A stretch of 64,000 nt of DNA, from assembly GCF_029218125.1 (NCBI RefSeq), contig NZ_JARFXX010000002.1, positions 186,001 to 250,000 of the forward strand, written 5' to 3'. Below the pieces are notes generated by a model that saw only the letters and a program-made list of their open reading frames with translations, ran no database searches and was not told the DNA's origin. Positions 41,435 through 49,723 of the stretch are shown here, in pieces. This stretch comes from Oscillibacter faecalis_A. Its GTDB lineage: Bacteria > Bacillota > Clostridia > Oscillospirales > Oscillospiraceae. Made by a program: the position numbers and the translations under genes. Each line of letters starts with the position of its first letter. Positions within the stretch are counted from its first letter, which is position 1.

Positions 41435-41466
41435 CAAAAGGAGAGCCGACGGCTCTCCTTTTGTGT
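41435..41466. terminator. Bidirectional terminator
   Basis: Perfect 13-bp stem 41435-41447 with 41451-41463, loop GAC, flanked by A and T runs, between convergent genes. Confidence 0.85.
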
Positions 41467-41474
41467 TATGTGTT

Positions 41475-42584
41475 TTAAATTTTCACCAGTTCATATTCCC
41501 GGCTGCCAAGGCCGATCTTTTCGCCGTGGGACAGGCAGGCCTCCCAATCCACATCGGGGTGCGCGGCCTTGAAATGGTCGGCACAGTCGCAGTCTGCGCC
41601 GCCGATGACGGAGTTCGGCATTTTCGGCTGCGCCAGCACGGCGTCAATGCACGCCTGATCCAAGGCCACGGGGTCGAAGGAGGCGAACATACCCACGTTG
41701 GGGACGATGGGAACGTCATTCTCGCTGTGGCAGTCGCAGTTGGGGGATACGTCCATGACGAGGGACACATGGAAGCAGGGGCGGCCCTGCACCACGGCCT
41801 TTGTATACTCGGCAATTTTCTTGTTGAGAATGGAGGGCGCCTCGTCATACATACACTGGATGGCGTCCGTGGGGCAGATGGCAAGGCAACGGGCGCAGCC
41901 TACGCACTTGTCCGTGTCAATAGTGGCCTTCTTATCGGGGCCGAAGGTCGGCGCGCCGTGGGCGCAGATCTTGGCGCAGGAATGGCAGCCCACGCACTTT
42001 TTCTGTTTGACAAAGGGCTTGCCGGAGTTGTGCTGCTCCATCTTGCCGGCCCGGGAGCCGCAGCCCATGCCGATGTTCTTCATACAGCCGCCGAAGCCGG
42101 CCTGCTCATGGCCCTTGAAGTGGGTGAGGGAAATGAAGACGTCGGCGTCCATCACGGCCCGGCCGATCTTGGCCTCCTTCACATACTCGCCGCCCTCCAC
42201 GGGGACCGATACCTCGTCATTGCCCTTGAGACCGTCGGCAATGATGATGTGGCAGCCGGTGGAGTAGGGGGTGAAGCCGTTGACATACGCAGACTCGATG
42301 TGGTCCAGCGCGTTTTTCCGCCCGCCGATATATAGCGTGTTGCAGTCCGTCAGAAACGGCTTGCCGCCCTTGCTTTTCACCAGATCGGCAACGGCCTTGG
42401 CCCAGTTGGGACGCAGATAGGCCATGTTGCCCGGCTCGCCGAAGTGCAGTTTGATGGCAACGTACTTGCCCTCCATGTCAATGTCGCCGAAGCCGGCGCT
42501 CATCATGAGACGGGCCAGCTTCTGCTGAAGATTCTCCCGCCAACTGGGGCAGCGGAAGTCCGCGAAATAAACCTTGGATGCCAT
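41475..42584 (-). CDS. DUF362 domain protein with two 4Fe-4S clusters
   Basis: A 369-residue protein. The DUF362 segments (VAIKLHFGEPGN, FLTDCNTLYIGGR, FISLTHFKGHEQAGFGG) surround a ferredoxin domain with CVGCHSCAKICAHG and CVGCARCLAICPTD. The role is unknown; an electron-transfer or iron-sulfur function is inferred from the clusters. GGAGAGG precedes the start. It is expressed alone from a good promoter. Confidence 0.9.
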   Translation of the reverse strand: MASKVYFADFRCPSWRENLQQKLARLMMSAGFGDIDMEGKYVAIKLHFGEPGNMAYLRPNWAKAVADLVKSKGGKPFLTDCNTLYIGGRKNALDHIESAYVNGFTPYSTGCHIIIADGLKGNDEVSVPVEGGEYVKEAKIGRAVMDADVFISLTHFKGHEQAGFGGCMKNIGMGCGSRAGKMEQHNSGKPFVKQKKCVGCHSCAKICAHGAPTFGPDKKATIDTDKCVGCARCLAICPTDAIQCMYDEAPSILNKKIAEYTKAVVQGRPCFHVSLVMDVSPNCDCHSENDVPIVPNVGMFASFDPVALDQACIDAVLAQPKMPNSVIGGADCDCADHFKAAHPDVDWEACLSHGEKIGLGSREYELVKI

Positions 42585-42636
42585 GTGCTTTCCTCTCCTT
42601 ATGCAGTGATTGTTCCTATTTTCCTAAAGCACCGTT

Positions 42637-42667
42637 ATTATAAAACTTAAAGTACACTTCATGTCAA
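42637..42667 (-). promoter_or_regulatory. Promoter for the DUF362 gene
   Basis: Minus strand: TTGACA (plus 42662-42667), 19-bp spacer, TATAAT (plus 42637-42642); an alternative -10 TTATAA gives 18 bp. Confidence 0.75.
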
Positions 42668-42689
42668 GAGAAAATGCAGATTTTCATAT

Positions 42690-42731
42690 AAAAGTCCGAA
42701 AGGAGAGGAATTTTCCCTCCCCTTTCGGACT
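42690..42731 (-). terminator. Terminator of the 139-residue protein gene
   Basis: A stem of about 18 bp with one bulge, 42693-42710 with 42713-42731. On the minus strand it is followed by a T run. Confidence 0.75.
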
Positions 42732-42753
42732 CTTGGTAAAGCTTTTGCGGTTT

Positions 42754-43173
42754 TTATTGCCCCTCGTCCAGATCAACGGAAACGTGCTCCGTGCCGTTTT
42801 CGTCAAATTCGGAGAGATAGGCGTCGATTCGCTCCATGAGAGCGGCGTAATTTTCGCGGGTCAGCGGCTGGCCGTTCAGGTCCTTCAGCGCCAGCTCCTC
42901 GGCCAGTATTTCGTAAAAGACCGTGTCCTCATACTGCTCGATGGCCTCATGGATGCCGCCGTCGGCAAAGGCGCGGGAGGGAATCAGGCTGCCCTGATAG
43001 TGCTCCACCAGCTTTCCCATGCTCTGCGTAAGACAGTGGGAAAACACGGCGCTCTCCACCTGATCGTATTCCTCAATGCGGTCATCGCCCCGGGTGGCGT
43101 TGAGTACCCAGTTTCCTATGTATACAAGGTCCAGCAGATAACGGAACTGCCGGTCCGTCAATTCCAGCTTCAT
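42754..43173 (-). CDS. Hypothetical protein, 139 residues
   Basis: An acidic, helical protein (LTDRQFRYLLDLVYIGNWVLNATRG... DAYLSEFDENGTEHV). No recognised family. Start ATG 43173 is chosen because GGAGGAGGTG lies just upstream; the longer frame to 43254 has no site. No membrane segment. Confidence 0.7.
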   Translation of the reverse strand: MKLELTDRQFRYLLDLVYIGNWVLNATRGDDRIEEYDQVESAVFSHCLTQSMGKLVEHYQGSLIPSRAFADGGIHEAIEQYEDTVFYEILAEELALKDLNGQPLTRENYAALMERIDAYLSEFDENGTEHVSVDLDEGQ

Positions 43174-43318
43174 CAGGAGACACCTCCTCCGGCATGGCTC
43201 CGGCAGATCGGCGACCTGCGCGCCGCGTTCCGAAGCCTGCGCTTGATTTTGCATTATTATAACAGAAGAAACCGGGAAATGCTATATAAAAAAGAGGGTA
43301 AAAAGCCTAAAATCTGTC

Positions 43319-43347
43319 TTGCGATACGGGGCGTGATATTATATAAT
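43319..43347 (+). promoter_or_regulatory. Promoter for murI
   Basis: TTGCGA (43319-43324), 17-bp spacer, consensus TATAAT (43342-43347). Confidence 0.8.
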
Positions 43348-43389
43348 ATATGTTCTATGTAAGCTATGTAAGATAAAAGGAGTGAGTAT

Positions 43390-44205
43390 ATGGACGCCCG
43401 TCCCATCGGTGTATTCGATTCCGGCCTCGGCGGACTGACTGCGGTGAAGGCTCTCCGGCAGATTCTGCCGGAGGAAAAGTTGATTTACTTCGGCGATACG
43501 GCCCGGGTGCCCTATGGCGGCCGGTCCAAGGAGACGCTGCTGAAATACGCCCGGCAGGATGTCCGGTTTCTCCGCTCCTTTGATTTGAAGGCCATTGTCA
43601 TCGCCTGCGGCACTGTGTCCACCACCTCGCTGGACACCTTGCAGGCGGAAAACGATTTGCCCATCGTAGGCGTGGTGGAGCCCACCTGCCGGCGGGCTTT
43701 GCTGATGACAAAAAACAAGAAAGTGGGCATTATCGCCACACTGGCTTCCATCCGCTCCGGCGCTTATGAGGCGGCGCTGCGGCGGCTGGACCCGGCGGTG
43801 GAGATCGTCGGAAAGCCCTGCCCCCTGTTTGTCCCGTTGGTGGAAAACGGCCGAATCAGCCGGGGCGACGTGGTGATCGAAACGGTGGCCCGGGAATATC
43901 TGGAGCCGGTGAAGGCCGCCGGGGTGGACACCCTGATTTTAGGTTGCACCCACTACCCGCTGCTGACAGACATCATCCGGGACATTATGGGGCCGGAGGT
44001 GGCGCTGGTCTCCGCCGGTGAGGAGTCCGCCTTTGAACTGAAGCGGCTGCTGAAGGCGGGAAGCCTGCGGGCGGATGGGACCCGGGAGGGCGGCGCGGAT
44101 TTCTATGTCAGCGACCGGCCGGAGGATTTTGAAAAAATCGCGTCCGTGTTTCTTGGCGAGGAGCTGAGCCACGGTGCGGAGAGGATCAACATTGAACAGT
44201 ATTGA
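43390..44205 (+). CDS. murI: Glutamate racemase
   Basis: A 271-residue enzyme giving D-glutamate for peptidoglycan. FDSGLGGLTA at the N-terminus; the two catalytic cysteines are C73 (IACGTVS, where many homologues have CNT) and the one in LGCTHYPLL near residue 186. AAGGAG precedes ATG 43390. It is the first gene of a murI-DUF1934-argS run. Confidence 0.96.
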   Translation: MDARPIGVFDSGLGGLTAVKALRQILPEEKLIYFGDTARVPYGGRSKETLLKYARQDVRFLRSFDLKAIVIACGTVSTTSLDTLQAENDLPIVGVVEPTCRRALLMTKNKKVGIIATLASIRSGAYEAALRRLDPAVEIVGKPCPLFVPLVENGRISRGDVVIETVAREYLEPVKAAGVDTLILGCTHYPLLTDIIRDIMGPEVALVSAGEESAFELKRLLKAGSLRADGTREGGADFYVSDRPEDFEKIASVFLGEELSHGAERINIEQY

Positions 44206-44632
44206 AAAAAATGAGATTCCCGTGATGATCTCCGTCCGGGGCGAGCAGTATTTTGACGGGGTGGACCCGGATGCCACGGAGCTGATGACAGAGGGGACGC
44301 TGGAGACCACGGACACCGGCCTGCTTTTACGCTACAGGGAATCGGAGCTCACCGGCATGGAGGGGACGGAGACCACATTTGAGATCGGCCCCCGGCGGGT
44401 GATTCTGCGCCGCAGCGGCAGCGTCAGCTCCCAGATGGTGTTTGAGGAGGGGCAGCAGCACACCTCCCTTTATGAGACCCCTTACGGCGAGCTGACGGTG
44501 GATATCCAGACCAGCCGCCTGCTCCATAACCTGACGGAGCGGGGCGGCCTTATGGAGATCAAGTATTCCATCGCGGTGGAGCACGTGGTCACCGGCCGAA
44601 ATTGCTTCAAAATTCGAGTACGGGCAAAATAA
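44192..44632 (+). CDS. DUF1934 family protein
   Basis: A 146-residue calycin-like beta-barrel protein: PVMISVRGEQYFDG, then DTGLLLRYRESELTGMEGTETTFEI, and the C-terminal MEIKYSIAVEHVV typical of DUF1934. Start TTG 44192 with GGAGAGGA upstream, overlapping murI by 14 bp. It commonly precedes argS in Clostridia. Confidence 0.88.
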   Translation: MNSIEKNEIPVMISVRGEQYFDGVDPDATELMTEGTLETTDTGLLLRYRESELTGMEGTETTFEIGPRRVILRRSGSVSSQMVFEEGQQHTSLYETPYGELTVDIQTSRLLHNLTERGGLMEIKYSIAVEHVVTGRNCFKIRVRAK

Positions 44633-44668
44633 AGCAGATTATTTTAACCAAAGAAAGGGTTTAACGAT

Positions 44669-46408
44669 ATGACGAACATGATCCAAAATGCAAAGGAACA
44701 GGCGGCGGCGCTGGCTATGGCGGCCTACCGGGCCGCGGCGGCGGACGGAACACTGCCGGAAGCGGAGGTCAAAACGGCTCCGGTGGAGATTCCCAAGGAC
44801 ACGGCCAACGGCGATTATACTACCACGTTCGCGTTGGCGGCGGCCAAGGCGCTGGGAAAGCCCCCCCGTGTCATCGCACAGGCGCTTCTGGACCACATGG
44901 ACCTCACCGGCACCTATTTCACCTCCGCGGAGATCGCCGGCCCCGGCTTTTTGAACTTCCGGCTGGGGAATGAGTGGTACGCCGGGGTCATGAACGCCGT
45001 GGAAACGGAGGGGGACGCCTACGGCACCAACGAAAGCCTCAAGGGGCAGAAGATCATGGTGGAGTTCGTCTCCGCCAACCCCACCGGCCCCATGCACATG
45101 GGCAACGCCCGGGGCGGCGTGCTGGGCGATACGCTGGCCTCCGTTCTCACCGCCTGCGGCGCGGACGTGACCCGGGAGTTTTATGTCAATGACGCCGGAC
45201 ACCAGATCGACAAGTTTGCCCGCTCTATTGAGGTCCGCTACCTCCAGCTTATCAACGGTGAGGACTCCATCGCTTTCCCGGAGGACGGCTATCAGGGCGA
45301 GGACATCAAGGAACTGGCCAAGGCGTATTACGATGAAAACGGCGACAAGCTGCTGAATGTATCCGAGCAGGAGCGGCAGACGGTGCTGGCACAGTACGGC
45401 CTTTCCGTGAACCTGCCCCGGATGAAGGCGGACCTTGAGCGCTATAAGATTCACTATGACAACTGGTTCTATGAGTCCTCCCTCCATGAAAGCGGCTATG
45501 TGGCCGAGACCGTGGCGCTGCTGACGGAGCGCGGCTGGACGTATGAAAAGGATGGCGCTCTCTGGCTGAAGACCGCCGACATTCTGCGGGAGCATTTCCG
45601 TAAGGCCGGTAAAAAAGAGGCCGACATCGAAAAGCTGGATCTGAAGGACGATGTGCTCCGCCGGGCCAACGGCTTTTATACCTACTTTGCCGCCGACATC
45701 GCCTATCACCGCAATAAGTTTGCCGTTCGCGGCTTCGATAAGGTCATCAATATCTGGGGCGCGGATCACCACGGCCATGTGGCCCGCTTGAAGGGCGCGC
45801 TGGACGCCCTGGGTCTCAACGGCTCTGAGCGGCTGGACATCGTGCTGATGCAGCTTGTCAAGCTCCTGCGGGACGGTGAGGTGGTCCGGATGAGCAAGCG
45901 TACCGGCAAGGCTATCTCTCTCCACGATTTGCTGGACGAGGTCAGTGTGGACGCCGCCCGCTGGTACTTTAACTCCAAGCCCGATACCCAGATGGAGTTC
46001 GATTTGGGTCTGGCTGTCCGGGAGGACTCCGAAAATCCCATTTACTACGTGGAATACGCCCATGCCCGCATCTGCTCCCTTGTGCGGGCGCTGGCGGCGG
46101 ACGGTATCACCGTACCGGAGACTGCTGATTTGAGCCTGCTCTCCGGCGAGGCGGAAAAGGCCCTCATCAAGCAGATGGCCCAGTTCTGCGAGGAGATCAA
46201 GCTGGCTGCCCGGGACTATGACCCCAGCCACATCAACCGCTGCCTGCAGGAGCTTGCCGGCTGCTTCCACCGCTTCTATACCGCCTGCCGCATCCGGGGT
46301 GAGGAGCCGCAGGTGGCTGCCGCGCGGCTGAAGCTGGCGGACGATGCCCGGGCTGTGCTGAAAAACGGTCTGAAGCTCATCGGCGTGGACGCGCCGGAGA
46401 AGATGTAA
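44669..46408 (+). CDS. argS: Arginine-tRNA ligase
   Basis: A 579-residue class I synthetase. The Arg-N domain is followed by the HIGH-equivalent SANPTGPMHMGNARGG, the KMSKS-equivalent RMSKRTGK, and the C-terminal DALR anticodon-binding domain. AGAAAGG precedes ATG 44669, 36 bp after the DUF1934 gene. Essential for translation. Confidence 0.97.
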   Translation: MTNMIQNAKEQAAALAMAAYRAAAADGTLPEAEVKTAPVEIPKDTANGDYTTTFALAAAKALGKPPRVIAQALLDHMDLTGTYFTSAEIAGPGFLNFRLGNEWYAGVMNAVETEGDAYGTNESLKGQKIMVEFVSANPTGPMHMGNARGGVLGDTLASVLTACGADVTREFYVNDAGHQIDKFARSIEVRYLQLINGEDSIAFPEDGYQGEDIKELAKAYYDENGDKLLNVSEQERQTVLAQYGLSVNLPRMKADLERYKIHYDNWFYESSLHESGYVAETVALLTERGWTYEKDGALWLKTADILREHFRKAGKKEADIEKLDLKDDVLRRANGFYTYFAADIAYHRNKFAVRGFDKVINIWGADHHGHVARLKGALDALGLNGSERLDIVLMQLVKLLRDGEVVRMSKRTGKAISLHDLLDEVSVDAARWYFNSKPDTQMEFDLGLAVREDSENPIYYVEYAHARICSLVRALAADGITVPETADLSLLSGEAEKALIKQMAQFCEEIKLAARDYDPSHINRCLQELAGCFHRFYTACRIRGEEPQVAAARLKLADDARAVLKNGLKLIGVDAPEKM

Positions 46409-46429
46409 GCACGGTTGTCGAAGCGATAC

Positions 46430-46460
46430 AAAGGGGAGGCCGCAAGGCCTCCCCTTTTAT
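46430..46460 (+). terminator. Terminator after argS
   Basis: Perfect 12-bp stem 46430-46441 with 46446-46457 closed by a GCAA tetraloop, ending in TTTT. Confidence 0.9.
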
Positions 46461-46473
46461 GGCTTTCGGCGAC

Positions 46474-46502
46474 TTGACGCGGCACTTTGCATCGCGTAAA
46501 AT
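46474..46502 (+). promoter_or_regulatory. Promoter for azlCD
   Basis: TTGACG (46474-46479), 17-bp spacer, TAAAAT (46497-46502). Confidence 0.75.
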
Positions 46503-46532
46503 CTCAGTAAAAACAAAACAGGACGGAACAAA

Positions 46533-47246
46533 ATGGAAGTTGAAGTGAAGCCTATCAAGCAGCCGCACCATGCCGCGGCGCTGCGGGCGGCGTTTCCCGC
46601 CACGATCCCGGTGCTCACCGGATATCTCTGCATCGGCATGGCCTACGGACTGCTGATGGCCAACGCGGGCTACGGCGTTTTCTGGGCGCTGCTGCTGAGT
46701 CTGCTGTGCTACGCCGGGAGCATGGAATTTGTCGCGGTCTCATTGCTGACCGCGGGCTTTGACCCGGTGCAGGCGCTGCTGATGGCGCTGATGATCAACG
46801 CCCGCCACGCTTTTTATGGCCTTTCCATGCTGGAAAAGTACCGGGGCACCGGCTGGGCGCGGCCATTTTTGATTTTTTCCCTGACGGACGAGACGTTTTC
46901 CCTTGTATCCACGCTGGAGCCGCCTGACGGTGTGACCCGCCGGGATTTCTATTTCTGGATATCCCTGCTGGATTACCTTTATTGGCAGGTGGGCTCCGTT
47001 TTGGGAGCATTGATCGGCGGTCTGCTGCCCTTTGACACCACTGGGTTGGACTTTGCCCTGACCGCACTGTTTATCGTGCTGTTTTTGGAGCAATGGCGGA
47101 AAAGGGAAAACCGTCCGGCGGCGCTCATCGGCCTTGGCTGCACGGCAGTGAGCCTTGCCGCGGTAGGGGCGGACCGGCTGGTCATTCCCGCTATGGTGCT
47201 GATTTTGGCTGTTTTGCTGGGAGGGAGGAACAAGCTGTGCGATTGA
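46533..47246 (+). CDS. azlC: Branched-chain amino acid exporter large subunit AzlC
   Basis: A 237-residue membrane protein with about seven hydrophobic segments. AzlC motifs: GYLCIGMAYGLLM, CYAGSMEFVAVSLL, NARHAFYGLSML, FSLTDETFSL. With AzlD it exports branched-chain amino acids or analogues. AGGA precedes ATG 46533. Confidence 0.93.
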   Translation: MEVEVKPIKQPHHAAALRAAFPATIPVLTGYLCIGMAYGLLMANAGYGVFWALLLSLLCYAGSMEFVAVSLLTAGFDPVQALLMALMINARHAFYGLSMLEKYRGTGWARPFLIFSLTDETFSLVSTLEPPDGVTRRDFYFWISLLDYLYWQVGSVLGALIGGLLPFDTTGLDFALTALFIVLFLEQWRKRENRPAALIGLGCTAVSLAAVGADRLVIPAMVLILAVLLGGRNKLCD

Positions 47247-47572
47247 CAAATGTACAGGCGCTCATCATCATTCTGGTGGTTTCTCTTGGGACGCAGGTGA
47301 CCCGCTGGCTGCCCTTTGTGCTGTTCCCGGAGCAAAAGGAGCCGCCCGCCGTGGTGGCGTATCTTGGAAAGGTGCTGCCGCCCGCCATGATGGGCCTGCT
47401 GGTGGTCTACTGCTTTAAGGGCGTTCACTGGCTTTCCGGCACCCACGGTCTCCCGGAACTCATCGCCGCGGCAGTGGTGGTGCTGCTCCATAGCTGGAAA
47501 CGGAACGTGCTGGCGTCCATTGCCGGCGGCACGGCGGTCTATATGCTGCTGGTGCAGCTTGTTTTCGCATAA
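47237..47572 (+). CDS. azlD: Branched-chain amino acid exporter small subunit AzlD
   Basis: A 111-residue protein with four hydrophobic helices (ALIIILVVSLGTQVTRWLPF, PPAMMGLLVVYCF). Start GTG 47237 with GGGAGGAA seven bases upstream, overlapping azlC by 10 bp. Confidence 0.9.
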   Translation: MRLTNVQALIIILVVSLGTQVTRWLPFVLFPEQKEPPAVVAYLGKVLPPAMMGLLVVYCFKGVHWLSGTHGLPELIAAAVVVLLHSWKRNVLASIAGGTAVYMLLVQLVFA

Positions 47573-47592
47573 GGCGGACAAAGCCGCATAGA

Positions 47593-47630
47593 ATAGAAGC
47601 GCAGGCCCGGCCTGCGCTTCTATTTTTCTT
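47593..47630 (+). terminator. Terminator after azlD
   Basis: Perfect 13-bp stem 47593-47605 with 47611-47623, five-base loop, then TTTTCTT. Confidence 0.88.
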
Positions 47631-47643
47631 CCGGGAGGCGGCT

Positions 47644-48171
47644 ATGCGGAAACGGTTTGACATCTGGACATGGGCGGGCTTTTTCACGGCGGCGGTGTTG
47701 GGAACACTGGGCCATTTTGCCTACGATTGGAGCGGGAAAAGCCTGCTGGTGGGGGCCTTCTGCGCGGTGAACGAATCCACATGGGAGCACATGAAGCTGC
47801 TGTTCTTCCCGGTGCTGCTGTTCACGGCCGTTCAGCTTTGTCTGCGGTGGGAGAGCGGCTTGCTGGCCGCCCGGGCAGTGAGCACCACGGCGGGCCTTGT
47901 GGCGATTCCGGCGCTGTTCTATACGTATTCCGGCATGCTGGGGCGAACCGTGGACTGGGTGAATATCCTCATTTTCTATGTGGCGGACGCCGCGCTCTTT
48001 GGGCTGGACAGCCGCCTGCGCCGCAGCGGGCATTTCCGGGCGCCGTGGCTCCAGACAGCGGGGGCGCTGTGGCTGTGGCTGCTGGCGTTTTTATTCGTGT
48101 GGTGGACGTTCCGCCCGCCGCATATCGGCTTGTTCCTCGACCCGGTGACGGGCCAGTACGGCATCGCATAA
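47644..48171 (+). CDS. DUF6512 family membrane protein
   Basis: A 175-residue protein with five to six transmembrane helices and the family segment VNESTWEHMKLLFFPVLLF, also YTYSGMLGRTVDWVNILIF. Function unknown. The RBS may be GGGAGG within the preceding terminator tail. Confidence 0.8.
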   Translation: MRKRFDIWTWAGFFTAAVLGTLGHFAYDWSGKSLLVGAFCAVNESTWEHMKLLFFPVLLFTAVQLCLRWESGLLAARAVSTTAGLVAIPALFYTYSGMLGRTVDWVNILIFYVADAALFGLDSRLRRSGHFRAPWLQTAGALWLWLLAFLFVWWTFRPPHIGLFLDPVTGQYGIA

Positions 48172-48180
48172 ACGTGGAAA

Positions 48181-48210
48181 GCACCGCCCGGTAGGGCGGC
48201 GCTTTTTTAT
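48181..48210. terminator. Terminator between convergent genes
   Basis: Stem GC-CCGCCC with GGGCGG-GC (one bulge) around GGTA, then TTTTTT. Confidence 0.8.
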
Positions 48211-48222
48211 TAAGAATAAAGC

Positions 48223-48825
48223 TCAGACTGCGGCGGCCTCGCATCTTCCGGCCCGGGCCAGAACGTATTGGGCCAGCACCTCCGCCGTGGCGGGGATTCC
48301 CAGCCGCGCGCTGTTAATGACCAGATCATAGCACTCCGCGCTGCCCCAATCCCCCTTGCAGTGCTGGTCATGATAGACCCGCCGCTGCCGGTCCTGCTTT
48401 TTGATGAACTCTATAGCCTCCGCCTCCGGCAAGGGCGTGCGGCTTATCCGGAACGGCAGGTCCGCCCGGATGAAAACGGACACGAGGCCGGGCCGGTCGG
48501 CAAGGACCTCCTCGGCGCACCGCCCCAGTACCACAAAGGACTCCCCAGCCTCGGCGTGCTCCCGCAGCAGCCGGAACTGTAACTGCGCCACAGCGTCCTC
48601 CGGCGCATTGCTGTAGCCCCGGACAGAGCGGTAGAACAGGGGAGAGCGGGGCTGCTCATCGTAGCGCGTCAGCTTTTCCGGGCTGACGCCCCGCTCCTGT
48701 GCGGCGGTCTGCAAAATATTTTTATCGTACAGGGGCAGGCCGAACCGCTCCGCAAGAAGACGGGCAATATCCAGCCCGCCGCTGCCGGATTCCCGGCCAA
48801 TGGCAAGAATCAACTGCTGGGACAT
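48223..48825 (-). CDS. Cytidylate kinase-like protein
   Basis: A 200-residue P-loop protein of the cytidylate-kinase-like family (AAA_26): LILAIGRESGSGGLDIARLL P-loop variant, FVVLGRCAEEVLADRPGLVSVFIRA, and a lid segment KKQDRQRRVYHDQHCKGDWG. Substrate unknown; this is not the main cmk. AAGGAGG precedes ATG 48825. It follows the acyltransferase-like gene by 12 bp on the minus strand. Confidence 0.82.
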   Translation of the reverse strand: MSQQLILAIGRESGSGGLDIARLLAERFGLPLYDKNILQTAAQERGVSPEKLTRYDEQPRSPLFYRSVRGYSNAPEDAVAQLQFRLLREHAEAGESFVVLGRCAEEVLADRPGLVSVFIRADLPFRISRTPLPEAEAIEFIKKQDRQRRVYHDQHCKGDWGSAECYDLVINSARLGIPATAEVLAQYVLARAGRCEAAAV

Positions 48826-48837
48826 GGAAATTCCTCC

Positions 48838-49569
48838 TTATAAAAATGTGGGCAGTAGCACCAGCAGGGCATAGAGCACCGGCTGGTGTAGAAGATAGAT
48901 GAGCAGGGAATGCCGCCCCATGGCGGAAAAGCCGGGGAGGCGGATATCCGGCAGCAGCGGCTCTGCGGGCCGCAGCCGGTAGAGAAAATACCCGGTCCAG
49001 AACAGCAGCCACGGCAGCAGGGAAAAATAGTCCGAGGACACGAAGCCCGGGCCGGGAAAGCCCAGCCCCGCCGTGAAAAGATTTGCGTACCAGCTCCGAG
49101 GCAGCATAAGTATCGGAACCCCGGCAAAGCCGAGAAACCCGTCATTGATGTTCCGCACCAGCAGAAACAGGCCGAACGCACCGGCCAGCCCCAGCCGGGG
49201 CGGAACGCGGTCCAGCCACCGCCGCAGCGGCACGGTCAGCAGCATTGCTGTTCCCAGAAATGTCAGCACGCCGAAGCGCACCGGGTCCTCCGGCATCGCC
49301 AGCGCCGTAACAAGGGACACGGCCAGCCCGCCGCCGAAGCTCATCAGCCCCCGGCGCAGCGGATGGCGCCCCATCTGCCAGCAGTAGCCGGACAGCAGGA
49401 TAAACGTGCAGCAGATGCTCTGCTGCCAGACATAGGCCCAGAAGCCGTGATACCAACTCCACGGCAGTCCCCGGAGATAAACAAGGTCCCAGCAGCCGTG
49501 ATAGGCCATCATGCTCAGCAGCGTCAGCCCCCGCAGGGTATCCAGCGTGCCGGAGCGATTTGGTTTCAT
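48838..49569 (-). CDS. DUF1624 (HGSNAT-like) membrane protein
   Basis: A 243-residue polytopic protein with seven or so helices. RSGTLDTLRGLTLLSMMAYHGCWDL at the start and a terminal GRHSLLIYLLHQPVLYALL match the DUF1624/HGSNAT catalytic domain, a putative membrane acyltransferase. Substrate unknown. Confidence 0.82.
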   Translation of the reverse strand: MKPNRSGTLDTLRGLTLLSMMAYHGCWDLVYLRGLPWSWYHGFWAYVWQQSICCTFILLSGYCWQMGRHPLRRGLMSFGGGLAVSLVTALAMPEDPVRFGVLTFLGTAMLLTVPLRRWLDRVPPRLGLAGAFGLFLLVRNINDGFLGFAGVPILMLPRSWYANLFTAGLGFPGPGFVSSDYFSLLPWLLFWTGYFLYRLRPAEPLLPDIRLPGFSAMGRHSLLIYLLHQPVLYALLVLLPTFL

Positions 49570-49654
49570 AGTGCGCCCCCTTTGCGGGATATATTAACTC
49601 TTATAAACGTACCATAAACCCCGCCGCCTTTCAAGGGAGAATCAAACGGAGCTC

Positions 49655-49683
49655 TTGCAAACCAGCCGGCTCTATGGTAAAGT
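49655..49683 (+). promoter_or_regulatory. Promoter for prfC
   Basis: TTGCAA (49655-49660), 17-bp spacer, TAAAGT (49678-49683) with TGG before it. Confidence 0.65.
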
Positions 49684-49723
49684 TATAAAGTCTATCTATC
49701 CTCTGATACACAGGAGGCCGAAC